NCBI RefSeq assembly: GCF_003073045.1 | Contig: NC_037593.1 | Span: 7,555,525-7,619,524 of the forward strand | Reading direction: 5' to 3' | Length of the DNA: 64,000 bases | From: Pomacea canaliculata | Taxonomy: Eukaryota; Mollusca; Gastropoda; Architaenioglossa; Ampullariidae | Shown here: positions 23,401 through 35,800 of the stretch, one piece after another | Numbering within the stretch: the stretch's first letter is position 1 | Layout of the letters: each line of letters begins with the position of its first letter | Notes under the pieces: generated by a model | Told to the model about the DNA's origin: nothing | Database searches by the model: none | Seen by the model: the letters and a program-made list of their open reading frames with translations, nothing else | Position numbers and translations under genes: made by a program

Positions 23401-25943
23401 TTTCTCATGTTCTGTAAATTTGTTTCATTTTGTAAGGACAAAGTCTTGTGCAATAATTTTTTTTATTTGGCTTCTTTACTTTTTTCTGTTTTTTCCTAAA
23501 AATGCATGTGGTGCATCAGGTGCATGCACGCGAAGAGAGAGAGAGTGTGTGTGAGAGAGAGAAACTCTCGAACTCGAGCTCGAACTTTATACTGATTAGG
23601 CCGAAGCCCATTTCACAGGGGGAAGCAACAACATCAAGAGGCATCCTGATTATTTTAATAAAATGTTTATACAATTCTGGTAAGTATACACCACAACAAC
23701 ATTATTATTATGCATTAAAGCAGCATTCATAGAGCACCCATCTATAAAAGTATTTAAGACTGGTAGTTTAAAAAAGGATAAGACAAGTGACTGTCAGCTA
23801 GGAATGAGATGCGCAATTACTAATCAGCCAGTAGTCAGGACTTGTGTTTCTACTACAAATCGTATAAAGTGTGGCATTTGTGGTTTTGAAAGGCTTGTTC
23901 TGATATCAAGTACTTCATATACATAGTTATGATTAAATTTACTTCACTTGTGATATACAAGATATATAACTGTCAACATCAATGTTAATAGTAATAATAA
24001 TAGTAAAGCTGTTAAGTCAGCAGTGTGTGAGAGAGAGATAGTGTGTGTGTCAGCGAGGGTATTTCCGACATTTTATCTCCCCTCTCATCTTTAGAAGCTT
24101 GGCAGCGAAGGCACCTGCAATGCTGCTCATGTGTCCGATTATGCTAAACATAATAACATTAGTCGAACTCTGTGCATAGGCATCATCGAAAAACAAATCC
24201 AACATCTTTATCAACGAACTTCTTTCTCTCCGCTCCCCCCAAAAATACCTGTTATAATATCTGTATAATCATATCTGCATAATAAATTGTTTACAATAAT
24301 ATCTGTATAATATTTTCTTTACAATAACATCTATATAATATTTTCTTTACAATAAAATCTCTACTGCAGTCTCTAATCTACTCAGTCATCAAATCCCTCC
24401 TTGAAAAGGCTTTGAGCTTTTATTAGATGCCTTGACATTATTTGCATCTTTATCTGCTTTGTTAGATACATGCACTGGTAAAGGTCTAGCAGAGCACACA
24501 TTTGTTTTTGTAATGACCGGGTAGAGCTCAGTATCCAGACACCATTTCCCTAAATCGCGGTTAATACCCTTCCTTTCATTCTCTGCACGCACCCTTAGAA
24601 ACATCACTAGACACAGATGTCAACAATACAGACCTCAGGATTGTATGCTGTACAGCCGCAGTAGGAGAGTTTGCATTGTATGTTTATTAGGCGTGTCTGC
24701 GTACAATGGTGATGTCACCACTTTGACCTCTGACCGTGCGTGGTGATGTTTGTGGACGTGTATCTCCAGCACATAAGCGAGTATTCACTCAGGTTTTGGT
24801 AAATAGTGCCTTACACTGAGCTCTATACAGTCATTAGTACAAAATGCACCCCATTTTTTATTGAACTTTGCTGTGTAGCTGCCAAGATACCTTGTTGCAG
24901 AAACAACGAAAACAAATAGTTTATGATCTGAGGTTGCAGAGAAATCTGCCAAAATAAAAAAAGATTAGCGTGTTGACAGAAAGTAGTGTTTGCTCCTTCT
25001 TAGACAAAGTAAGGCGACGAATAAACAACACACATATGTGCTTACATCGGTCCGTTTGACAGTTATTTCTGCATCAGGCTAAATTATCATTTCAAGTCTG
25101 GAATTTGAGAGATTTACATAGGTTTCACCTCGTGGGTTACTAGGCCAAAGTTAACGGTAACAGAACCATGTTTTCCAGAAAGATCCACACAAACTCTACG
25201 CTGTTAGGTATTGTTTTTTTTGGCAAAGAAATAGATTGAAAAGTATGGGTCATTCACTCTGCTGAAGACTACATGTTAAATTCGAACCAACACTGTAATA
25301 ACCATCACTGAAAAATATTCCCACGAAATCTGTCCGGCCCGTTTAGGACCAGATTATGAGCGGATGGTGAGGCGGTGCTCAAATATTGTCAAGCCATCCG
25401 CGATTCAAACAGATAAATAGGGAAAGAATTACACCCAACAGTAGTTTTATTACTTCAAGTTTTTAATGCACCTGCCTGAACTTTTTATTGTTGCTTGTAA
25501 ATGTGTTTTTCTTTCAGGGATTATTTGGCTAAAACCAGTTTACTTTTGACTTAGTAGGGAGATTGACATAATCATACACATCAAAATCCCGCTGATTCAT
25601 GGCTGATGCATATAACCTTCATAACCACCATCTCGCTCACTCTTACCGAGTGAAAAATGTAGAAAATAGCTTCTTGTTGACATATCTGTTGTGAGATCAA
25701 CTGTTATCGAATGCCTGCATCCTCCTACTTAGTGCATACGCAGCAGTCGGGCACCTAAGCTTGGAAGGAAATTTGAGCTCACGATGTTTCCATGCCAACA
25801 ACTGATGTCGATCATTTGATTCAGAATAAGTGCATGCAGAGCACGAACAAGGTGTTTGAAGCGGTGTCACACAAAATAGTATCTCACCTGATGATTCCAT
25901 ACCCACCAAGGCGCAATTAATGCAGTTTGATTGCTTCATGTAT

Positions 25944-25996
<53 letters not shown>

Positions 25997-28900
25997 GCTG
26001 CTGCTGTTGTTGAAGAAGAAAGGCGTTCTCGCCTTGCTGACTTCGAGACAACTGTAAAAATTTGGCGCAGATTCTGGGCCTGGTGAAAGTGTGTAATTAC
26101 AGAAAAGAAGGCCACAAAGCTGTGGGAACATCAATAAAGACCATCCAATTATCCACAGAAACCACTCAATTATCCATAAAACTACCCAAGGCTTGTTTGC
26201 CTTGTGGGAAATATTCCCGTGCTTCACTGGAATAAACAGAAGATGGAAACAAGGTTGGGAAGAATGAGAAGCCCCAGCAGACAAAGCATCATTTCTACTT
26301 GCATTCTTCAACCTTGAAATCTGAAAAATGAAAGTTGGAAAGAAAACACATCAGTCTGTTCCCATGCTGCTTCTTCTTCATTATTATTCTTTCTTTATTT
26401 CTTCTTCTTTCCGAGTATAACGATGCAACCGTACGCACCTTAGGAACACTAATATTTCCATGATATGTGTCGATTCTTCTTATCACCTTTCATCCACAGA
26501 AAAATTATTAGGAGAGAAACCCTTATCGTTTTTATCATTTTTCTTTTCATCTTGGTTTTTGATGTCAGTCACGTGGTCAGATTATCTAAACCTTTTTTAT
26601 GACACACTTTTATTTAATTCACTCTGACTGGAATTTTGTTATTTTTTTTAACCTCATTTCCCATCATCGTAGAGATCTGAAATTTTTATCATTTACTCAT
26701 TTCCGGTGACAAAGCAATATTAGATCATTTCCAACAGTCCACAATTAGTAAAATAATTTGTAAACAAAATTTTATTTTTTTATAATAGCTTCTAGACCTA
26801 ATTAAGGGAGATAACTCTAGTTTACTGTTCCTAGAGCAGCAGTTACCTAAGCAGACGACACAAACAATCAAATGGAAGAGGAGGAGAAGAAGACTACGGA
26901 AAACGTGTTTTCTCACAAGTACTCTTTACATTTAATATTCTTAATTTGTGTATAGCTCATATTGATTTAATTAAAGAGGGGAATAAATTGACTATCGATG
27001 GCAAAATTGAGAAAAAGATTTAAGAGCTTAAAAGTAACCAAAATATTTGTAAACACATTTTTTTTATGTACTGAAAAGGGTTAAGTAATTGTTTTCTTAG
27101 GTCTCGGGATTTTCTTTAAGACACAAAGTTAAACGAAATATTCGATAGCAAAGTTTAAAAATCCTGAAATATAAAATAAGTAAAATTACAAAAAACACTT
27201 TTATTTGAAATATAATATAATAAGCCAAAATATTTTTCCTTAGGTCTCTGTATACATATAGCTTAAAATATAAGTGTGAGGGGCACACTTAGAAAGATTA
27301 AATAAAACATTACTATATTACTAGATTTTTTAATAAAATATTTCCAAGTTGTGTGTGTTGAAAAAAATCCTGAGGAAAAAAAATCATTGTACCCTTTTTT
27401 GATAGCGTGTTTAAAAAATGTTTTTTACTTATTTTATTTTAAGCCAAATCAGAAAGAAAAAAGAAACTACAGTAGGCGTGTAGAAATCGTGACAAATGAA
27501 TCCCTCAGACCAGTCTGGAATCACGAACCTCTAATACCGAGGACTTGTTATTGCACGCCATTAGGAATTAAATTACATCGAAACTTAAGATGACATCTTC
27601 TAATGACTAACGATGTCTTTCCCACAGATGTGTCTCTGTCAGCTACTAGGATGTAGAAATCAATGGCAGAAATATTCTCCCCTAGGGAAAGTACAGGAAA
27701 CATGTCTTCCTTATGTTTCAGCTATGGTCTCAGAACAGAGACAACGTGGTTTTGTGGCAAGAAATAGAATCTGTGTGCATAAGTGTGTATGTACATGTGT
27801 CTGTGTGCGTGATAGTGTGTGTACATGTGTCTGTGTGCATAGGTGTGTATGTACATGTGTCTGTGTGCATAGGTGTGTATGTACATGTGTCTGTGTGCAT
27901 CAGTGTGTATGTACATGTGTCTGTGTGCATAGGTGTGTATGTACATGTGTCTGTGTGCATAGGTGTGTATGCACATGTGTCTGTGTGCATAGGTGTGTAT
28001 GTACATGTGTCTGTGTGCATAGGTGTGTATGTACATGTGTCTGTGTGCATAGGTGTGTATGTACATGTGTCTGTGTGCATAGGTGTGTATGTACATGTGT
28101 CTGTGTGCATAGGTGTGTATGTACATGTGTCTGTGTGCATAGGTGTGTATGTACATGTGTCTGTGTGCATAGGTGTGTATGTACATGTGTCTGTGTGCAT
28201 AGGTGTGTATGTACATGTGTCTGTGTGCATAGTGTGTATGTACATGTGTCTGTGTGCATAGTGTGTATGTACATGTGTCTGTGTGCATAGGTGTGTATGT
28301 ACATGTGTCTGTGTGCATAGTGTGTATGTACATGTGTCTGTGTGCATAGTGTGTATGTACATGTGTCTGTGTGCATCAGTGTGTATGTACATGTGTCTGT
28401 GTGCATAAGTGTGTATGTACATGTGTCTGTGTGCATCAGTGTGTATGTACATGTGTCTGTGTGCATCAGTGTGTATGTACATGTGTCTGTGTGCATAGGT
28501 GTGTATGTACATGTGTCTGTGTGCATAAGTGTGTATGTACATGTGTCTGTGTGCAGAGGTGTGTATGTACATGTGTCTGTGTGCATAGGTGTGTATGTAC
28601 ATGTGTCTGTGTGCATAAGTGTGTATGTACATGTGTCTGTGTGCATAGGTGTGTATGTACATGTGTCTGTGTGCGTGATAGTGTATGTACATATGTCTGT
28701 GTGCATCAGTGTGTATGTACATGTGTCTGTGTGCATCAGTGTGTATGTACATGTGTCTGTGTGCATCAGTGTGTATGCACATGTGTCTGTGTGCATAAGT
28801 ATGTATGTACATGTGTCTGTGTGCATCAGTGTGTATGTACATGTGTCTGTGTGCATCAGTGTGTATGTACATGTGTCTGTGTGCATAGGTGTGTATGTCA

Positions 28901-30086
28901 GTGCTTCGTTATTTTCTAGCCTACCTGTACATGTTTGTGTACTGTATTTACATTTACTAGTATTTGTGTGTACATATGATTGTGTGTACACGTGTTTGTT
29001 GCTCAAATCGCGTGTGTTCATGGATCTCTATGCTCTGATTATGTGTGTGTGTGTCCATGGGTTCCATGCATTCCATGCATCAGTATGCTCTGTGTCGGTG
29101 GGAGGGGGAGAGTCCATGAGTTCCATGGGTCTATATGCTCTAATATATGTATGTGCGCACGTGTGTGTAAGTTCCCGTGTTTATATTTACATGGTCCGTG
29201 CACTCTAATAAATGCATATTTGTCCATGTGTTCTAACATGTACTTCCATGTCTTCACCTGCTCTAAGGTGTATACCAATTTTGCGTTTGTGTGTGTGTGT
29301 CCCCATCATTGAAGCAGATGAGCATCGAGATTTTTCAAAATCTTATACGTGAAATGTTTTTTCGGATGCACACGTGTGATTTGTGTATTGTAGTAATAAC
29401 ATCGGACATCACGTCCATCAACAGAGACAAGGGCTTAAAACAATAAAGCCGTCAGAAAGAGAGAAAGAAATAGAACGGAAATGCCAGGGTTCAAATATCA
29501 GCTTGTTTGTCTAGAAGCACTCAATTGCTTTTCACCTTCGATCACTTTTTTAACATCCTATCATTAATGCTTTGTTTGGATTGCCACGTGCATTTAGCTT
29601 TTATGGACAGGCAATTAAAAGTGTGCTGTGCTATCATCAGCCAGAGTTCCTCTCGTCAAAACAGTAAACCTGTTTGGGGTTGTCTTATGAATCGTACTCA
29701 CTGTCGCAGTCAGACTCATCCTGATGTTTTAATATTATGTGGGGGCTGTCATTTATTGAGCTGAAAAAATCACAAAGATTGATGGTGGAAAGGTGAGAGC
29801 ATAATTGTAGGCGATATTCATGCACCTTTCAGGAACGAATCATCTTGGAAAAGCTGCATTAAAAAGATGTTAAACAAAAACGGATTCTTTGAGGAAGTTA
29901 GTGATTAAAAAAGCAATCTTCAAAAGACGATCTCTGATGACCTCTTGTGTGGCGAAATATTACACAAGGTGTTTGTTCTTTGTGATGAATCAGAACTAGA
30001 ACTCCGATCGATCAGAATTCAAGGATCCAATGATATTGTTCGCACACTTTTAATCCGACTTTAAGAAACTTTGTCAGTTTTCCTGG

Positions 30087-30127
<41 letters not shown>

Positions 30128-32784
30128 TTATATAAAGCAGATGTTGTTTATCTTAAGATCAATCAATGTGTACAAAAGTTCGAAATCTGCGCTTTGGGTA
30201 GCCAATAGGAAAACAAAAAAATAAGCAAGTCATATTGTAAACTTCAGGTAAGTTAACTTCTAAATATTGCCTAGCAACCGCAGCTTGAGGGGGCAACATG
30301 ACAGTTATCAGTTTTGTCTACATCGCTCACTTCCAAAGATAACAATATGGGGAGGTGAAGATTTCAAACAACTCCTAACCGTTCAGAACACTTCACAGTT
30401 TAGTAAAACGTTACATTCGTGACGTCAGCGAGACATCACAACAACGAAATTGATAAATCAGCAGACATTTGACTAATCAGTTATTGAGCAGCGAAGTTAG
30501 TTAAAGAAGTCTTATTAAATATTTATTTAAATATTGACTCAGTCTGTATTATGTAGGTATGCAGGCGTGTTCATGGGTACAATGAGTATTGTATTTCTGG
30601 ATGTAGGTGTCCATAAGTCTGGATGTCTGGTGCCGTTGTGTGTCTGAATATTTAGTTCATGTGTTTTAACTGAAATGGCAATGCATAGTTTTCTTTTCCT
30701 CTCAAAACTTACTTTCTCGTTTTCATGATTTAAAAAAGAAGTCATCTGTCATTGTTGATGTGTGTCATCCGAAATCTCGAGACCTGAAGGCGGCTGGGGA
30801 GATATTTAGATAAAAAGTATCTTGAGATTACTTAATCTCAAAAATTTTAAGGAGAAAGAAAACTCAAGTGGCAAAGAAGGCTTGAATAATAGATACTGAT
30901 GTTTTGAATCCTTTTCCCTCATATTTTGTGGTTGCAAGTAAACCGTTTTACAATCAGCTCTGGTGTCGGATAGAGAGGCCGCCATGTTTTGTTGTCAACA
31001 GACGACACCCAATCCATTTGGCATTGGTGTTTACTTTCAGTCTCCTCAGAGACTGGCATCGTGAAGATATCTGAAACCAGTTTTAGCGAGAAAAGGCAGA
31101 TCAAGGGGCAGAAGACTGATGTGACAGAAGATGGCCTCCTTGTCCAATGACACATCTATCATCATGAATTTGTATCAATTTGTCTTTCTCCAGACATGGC
31201 GGCCCTCTAGAACAGCTGTATTTTAGACATGATTGGTAGTTTGAAACCTGAACTTCTGAGCCGACGAGATTTGTCATCTGTTTCTATATCTATCAACTAA
31301 GTCCAAAGTTTCCTTTTACGCGTTCTTTTTCTTTAAAATATACTTTCGCTTTTTTTACCTTTACAAACAAAGCAAGGACGGCAGATACTGGAAAAAATAT
31401 AGCAGTGACAAGTAATCTTGTGATTTCTCGATTTCATGTCGAGAAACTTTTCTCTTTCTGCATCAAGTTTTCACAAAGGTGTCGATGACGCCAGCGTCTG
31501 CTTGGACCTCCATCCCACTCACCCACAAGATTTGTAGATGTAGTCAGGGGCTCACCTGTCAAGCATCCTACTCTGTTGTCTAGGAATTCAAATCTTCATA
31601 TGTATTTTTTTTTCACCAGGTGGGGTGCACAGCAATCAGGTTTTAGAATACAAACAATAAAATGAGAATCTGGAAGCTTCTCAATTTATCGAAATCAAAG
31701 GAGCTCCGATTCCCACAACGAACTTATATGTCTTTTGATGAATACTTGTTTGGTGTTATTTGTTCTAGTATAACATCCTCCACTGCGAGCTAATTTCTAG
31801 CTCGGCCTTTAAAAAGTGTAATGAGTTCTCCTATGTCTCGAAACATTTCTGGAAAAGTAAAAATTAACAGGAGTTCGATTTACTTGCAGGAAAGAAGACC
31901 GTGGGGTGGTATCACCCAAATTTTAAAAGTATTTTGTGATAGCACAGCAATCAATTAAAATAATTATGTCCTGTTTGTACATAAACCGCCTAATTAGGTC
32001 TTTGACGTCAGTGTCTGGCTTTACATACGATCCTGATACTTAGTATAACATCTGATATCCTGGCATCTGTGAAGAACTAACCCTGGTGACATCTACTGTC
32101 TGATAGGTAGCATCTTAACGTCACTTTATGTCTGTGTTAGCTTCACTGTCGCTGCTTTTCGATCCTTGATATGTTTTTCATGCTTGCCACATTTTGAGAC
32201 AATTATTTTACAATCTCAGTGACCATATGTTGCTTGTGGACCTGTTGTAATCGCATTGGAGAGATTTTCTTCATGTGACACCCAGCTAGGTCATTCTGAA
32301 AATATCCATAATTTTGAGATGTCCATTCTGTGAACATAACTCTGGGCAGAATGAATATCTTTATGCAAAGCAAACATCATGCACTCAGTCGAATGTTGCC
32401 AGCGTTATGCTAATGCATTTATTTAATTTCCATAAAATTCTGAATTTTTCAGTTAAATAAATTGCTAGAAGGCGGTTTTATTTAAAGTTTTCGTCTTCTG
32501 AAATGGTTTTTTTCGTTAATGAGTCGTAAGAGTTGAAGAAGTGAAATTCTGTTGAATACCTCTCTAGACGAAAAATCACTTTTTCTTGTTCTAGGGTGTC
32601 AGGTGAACGGCTTTCTGGGCTTCCTCTTCGGTACCAACAGCATGATGACTCTGGCCTGCATGAGCTTCAGCAGGCTGCTGTCCGTCACGCGCCCAAGCAC
32701 AGGTTAAAGTTCATTCTGGGAATGAATGCTGTTATTGGGAGTTACTATTGATAACAAGATAATTTGCCTTCGTTTATCTTGTTT

Positions 32785-32860
<76 letters not shown>

Positions 32861-35800
32861 TTAAAGACTTTTTCATTCTTCTGTTGAAAGCTGTCAGTGC
32901 ATACTTCTCCTATTTGCCCCAGCTGTTGAATGAATACATGATCCTTCAGAGTATAGATGGCTTTTGTCGGCGGAGAAAAGCAAACCAGCGATAGACAATG
33001 CCATCACCAAACGCTGGCCACAAGAAAATCACAGTTTCTTACAATTAACTCTCGACAAGTCATATGTTATCTATCTGTGATGACTACTCAGGTTATGAAG
33101 GCGATCTGAGGTCTGTGGTTACTCTGAGATGTGTTACAAATTTACATCAGAGTCAGTGTACTACCTCTCTTTTTTCCTGCAGCTCGTCACAGAGGGAAAT
33201 GCCTGACTTTCACCTTCCTCATCTTTGCCATCCTCTACGCCATCTTCTGGTCCACGTGTCCGCTGTTGGGGTGGGGGCGCTACGACCTTGAACCCTACCG
33301 CACTTCCTGTACGCTTCAGTGGGACTTTCCAGACTCCTCGTTTGTAACGGCGAGCTTCATTGGCTGCCTGGCTGTGCCGGCCGGGGTCATGTGCGTGAGC
33401 TACGGTCAGATCACGGCATTGGCGTGGCAAACTGGAAAGAACCAAAGAAGGTGGAATCAAAGAAAGTCGGACAAGACGTTGAACAAGCAAGAACTACGAC
33501 TCCTCAAGGTTTGGTGGTCATTGTGTCGCCAGTGAGAACTCTCTTTTGAAGACATAGTTATGAAGTGAGGTTAGGTCATGGCAACGAGTAGAAATCCAGG
33601 ACAAGTGTCTTGTTTGTCTGTGTTGTGATACTACTGTGACCAGACTCCTCAGACATTGATTTACCCCTGGAGACGTAGTTGGCAGAAATGCTTCAGGGCA
33701 AAATAAAATTAAACAATATCCTCACTGCTTCCTAACTACGCAGACAGGAAGCTTGTCCTTAATGTCCCCGTTTTGCTCCAGGGGCAACGACTTACCCTCG
33801 CTTCATGACTACTGCTCTTGGTGTTTTCTTTTAGTCCGGGTTTACCCTACCTCGATTTCGCCTTTCTTCTGCACTGGTTCTCACTCCTCCCTCTTGCCAT
33901 CTTCATCTTTTGTGGTCAGGTATCATTGCATGAATGCGATACCGTCTTATGAAAACTAACTACAAATCTGTCTCTTACGAAAGCGGTTTTTCATTAGTTT
34001 GTTCATTTTCTCCAAGTCATCACATTTTGAGATTTATATATAGTTAAACGCCAGACCATTCTGTAAAAATTTCGCGTGTAGAAGTCAAGGTTTTCAAAAA
34101 AGACATCTCTTGTAGCTAAAGTTAATGTACACCTATGACAGCAACAGCGTCAGCAAGAATGGATAGTTTGGGAAAGAATTGAGACGAGCGGTTTTGTTGT
34201 CTTACTCCAAAGAATTGCAGGCACGAAAGACAATGTTTAGATCACCTTCTACATTCTAAAGTGAAATATTTACGATTGTTTCTTCAGTCTTGACTAACGC
34301 AATTTTTATCATTCTGTGGAGCATTTAGAAAGGCCTACTATTTCGGTTCAGCTCTCTTTGTGTGACACCAGTGCTGGCCGTCATGGGGTTTCCTACGGGT
34401 ACCAGTTTCCTCCCCTCCCACCCTCCCTCTTCCCCAAAGTGCAAAGTCGCAGGAAGCATTTCCTGCTGAACAAAGAAGTCAACCAAAAGAGACTTTCTTT
34501 TCTTTTTTTCGAAAGAGATTAGGCACGAGCGACGGAGTAAAACACATCCGCACGCTCTGATAGCAGGTCAGCTGACCTTATTTCAGATCCTTGTTGGACT
34601 TATTTAAGATACAAGTCACTGGAATCATGTCAGCCAGACTGACTTACGAACTGTTAACTGTTCATACTAGTAGATTTATCAGACCTGTAAGTCCGTAGCC
34701 ATGTTGCCTCGAAATGACTGAGAAATCACTTCTTTCTCTTCCGCGTTTCCTCCCTTGTTGCTCCCTTCTGTCCACACTTCCTGCAGTTCCCTGATATATG
34801 GGGTCAGGGTGAGCCTGACTACACTAAAATCCTGTTTGTCATGTCTTACTTACGACTCTGCCCCACTTTCATCCATTCTTGGTGCGGCTAAATAAACAGC
34901 TGGTTCGATAAAACAGGTTAGTGCGGCAAGCTTTTGTTTTTATTTGCTAAGAAAACCCCGTGATTGGCTAATTTTGCCAACTGATGTTTATTTAGGGCAG
35001 TTCCGGTCTACGGAAGCCATGCCTTCAGTGTGATTTGTCTGAAACGGAAAGTCTCCGTTCGTCCGAAAACTTGTAATCTTTCTTTTTGTTTTGTCTTTCC
35101 CTCCCTTTTCTCTCTTTGTCTCTCACCACCCCTTACCCTCCCTCCATCATTCTTTTCACCGGGCCTAATGCTCTGCTCCCTAAAAATTGGTTCTGTCAAA
35201 TCTAAAAGCGATGTGTCTACTGTTCACCCTTTCGTTCCCATAGTAACCTTATCAAAGCCGCCTTCTGACATTATTAAAGCTGCCGCCATCCCATTCTGTG
35301 CAAAAGGATGCTCCGTACTTTTAGCCCAACTCTTGGATTGTTCTTATTATTTCCAACAATACAGAAACATCTAATTCATCCAATTTGGAGGACCATCTTA
35401 TAAGATGATGCTTTTTATGCTTATTACTCGCTATTTCAGCAATCTGTGCTGTGTATGTTTGTTGTTTTGCTACGACTGTATTTTGGGTTGTGGTGGTGAT
35501 ATCAGTTTCCAGGCTCTTAGGGGAATCATTTCTCATTCGTTGAGAAAGGCCTTCTAAAGAGCCTTCTTCTTTCGTTAATGGCTGTCTGGGCTATTTTTTC
35601 GCTGAACGGGGCATCAGACAAATGTCAGACCAACAGCTATCTCATTCTCACACAGAGAGAGGCTGACATTCAACACCCATCCTTTTTTTCTCTTACATAC
35701 ATAAACACATTCTCCTCTACACACTGTCACCGCTCTTTTTTACACACTCTTTTTCTTTCATATAAAACACACACACGTGCACAAACACACATATAGGGTA

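Larger units (their letters stand above)
22407..32594 (+). other. Opsin intron 2 (10.2 kb)
   Basis: Bounded by gtgagt and CTAG. It contains TTGG/GTT and GTT arrays, a 1.1-kb minisatellite of 30-bp units, and unassigned AT-rich DNA elsewhere. No nested gene was recognised. Confidence 0.78.

Noticed and set aside
27722..29021. Long open frames (180-380 codons) on both strands with Cys/Val or His/Thr/Met-rich repeats
   Set aside because: They follow entirely from a stop-free 30-bp repeat. All registers stay open, there is no domain, and the array lies inside an opsin intron.
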